Shown in pieces: positions 5,869-5,887 of a stretch of 5,887 nt of DNA. The translations under genes and the position numbers were made by a program. Origin of the DNA: CAXYVX01 sp049297855 (GTDB lineage: Bacteria; Patescibacteriota; Saccharimonadia; Saccharimonadales; Saccharimonadaceae). Below the pieces are notes generated by a model. It was not told the origin of the DNA. It did not search any database and saw only the letters and a program-made list of their open reading frames with translations. The stretch is from contig JBAQVB010000068.1 in assembly GCA_049297855.1 (NCBI GenBank), forward strand, positions 1 to 5,887, in the 5' to 3' direction. The first letter of the stretch is position 1, and the number at the start of each line of letters is the position of its first letter.

Positions 5869-5887
5869 AAATTTCCCACGGTTCCAA

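Overview
The window looks like chromosomal DNA of a small-genome bacterium, most likely Candidatus Saccharibacteria (TM7) or another Patescibacteria lineage. This is inferred from a tail-fibre-like protein whose N-terminus (MSRLPIPGSDAGQWG, then LNDFLLQSHNNDGTL) resembles proteins I associate with Saccharibacteria and some Actinobacteria. A DUF6311-like membrane protein and large glycosyltransferase-type (GT-C) membrane proteins beside ybaB-recR fit the same picture. TGA ends the 477-residue membrane gene, so the standard bacterial code applies and code 25 (Gracilibacteria) is unlikely.

Layout. (1) 1-1177, + strand: a promoter and a gene for a collagen-containing, phage-tail-fibre-like protein, broken by three frameshifts. 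The first lies in a run of eight G. Correcting each site by one base gives one clean 365-residue protein. (2) 1178-1266: a short convergent gap with no recognisable terminator. (3) 1267-2700, - strand: a polytopic membrane protein of the GT-C/ArnT type. (4) 2701-2773: a compact divergent promoter region with back-to-back TATAAT boxes and a 12-bp perfect palindrome between them. (5) 2774-3730, + strand: the ybaB-recR pair. (6) 3727-5868, - strand: a 713-residue DUF6311-like membrane protein whose stop codon overlaps that of recR.

How the genes relate. ybaB and recR form a conserved DNA-maintenance pair: a nucleoid-associated protein and the RecFOR-pathway recombination mediator. Both flanking minus-strand genes are predicted cell-envelope glycosyltransferase-like proteins and are not obviously linked to recR in function. 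The fibre-like gene may act in surface attachment or belong to a phage-derived particle. It is the only gene here with frame damage and it has a strongly mosaic base composition.

Most interesting points: the G8 tract at the start of the fibre gene (possible phase-variation switch, decay, or sequencing error); a RecR in which all four zinc-finger cysteines are replaced; and the palindrome centred in the divergent promoter. I see no CRISPR array, tRNA, rRNA, insertion sequence or obvious new multi-gene system.
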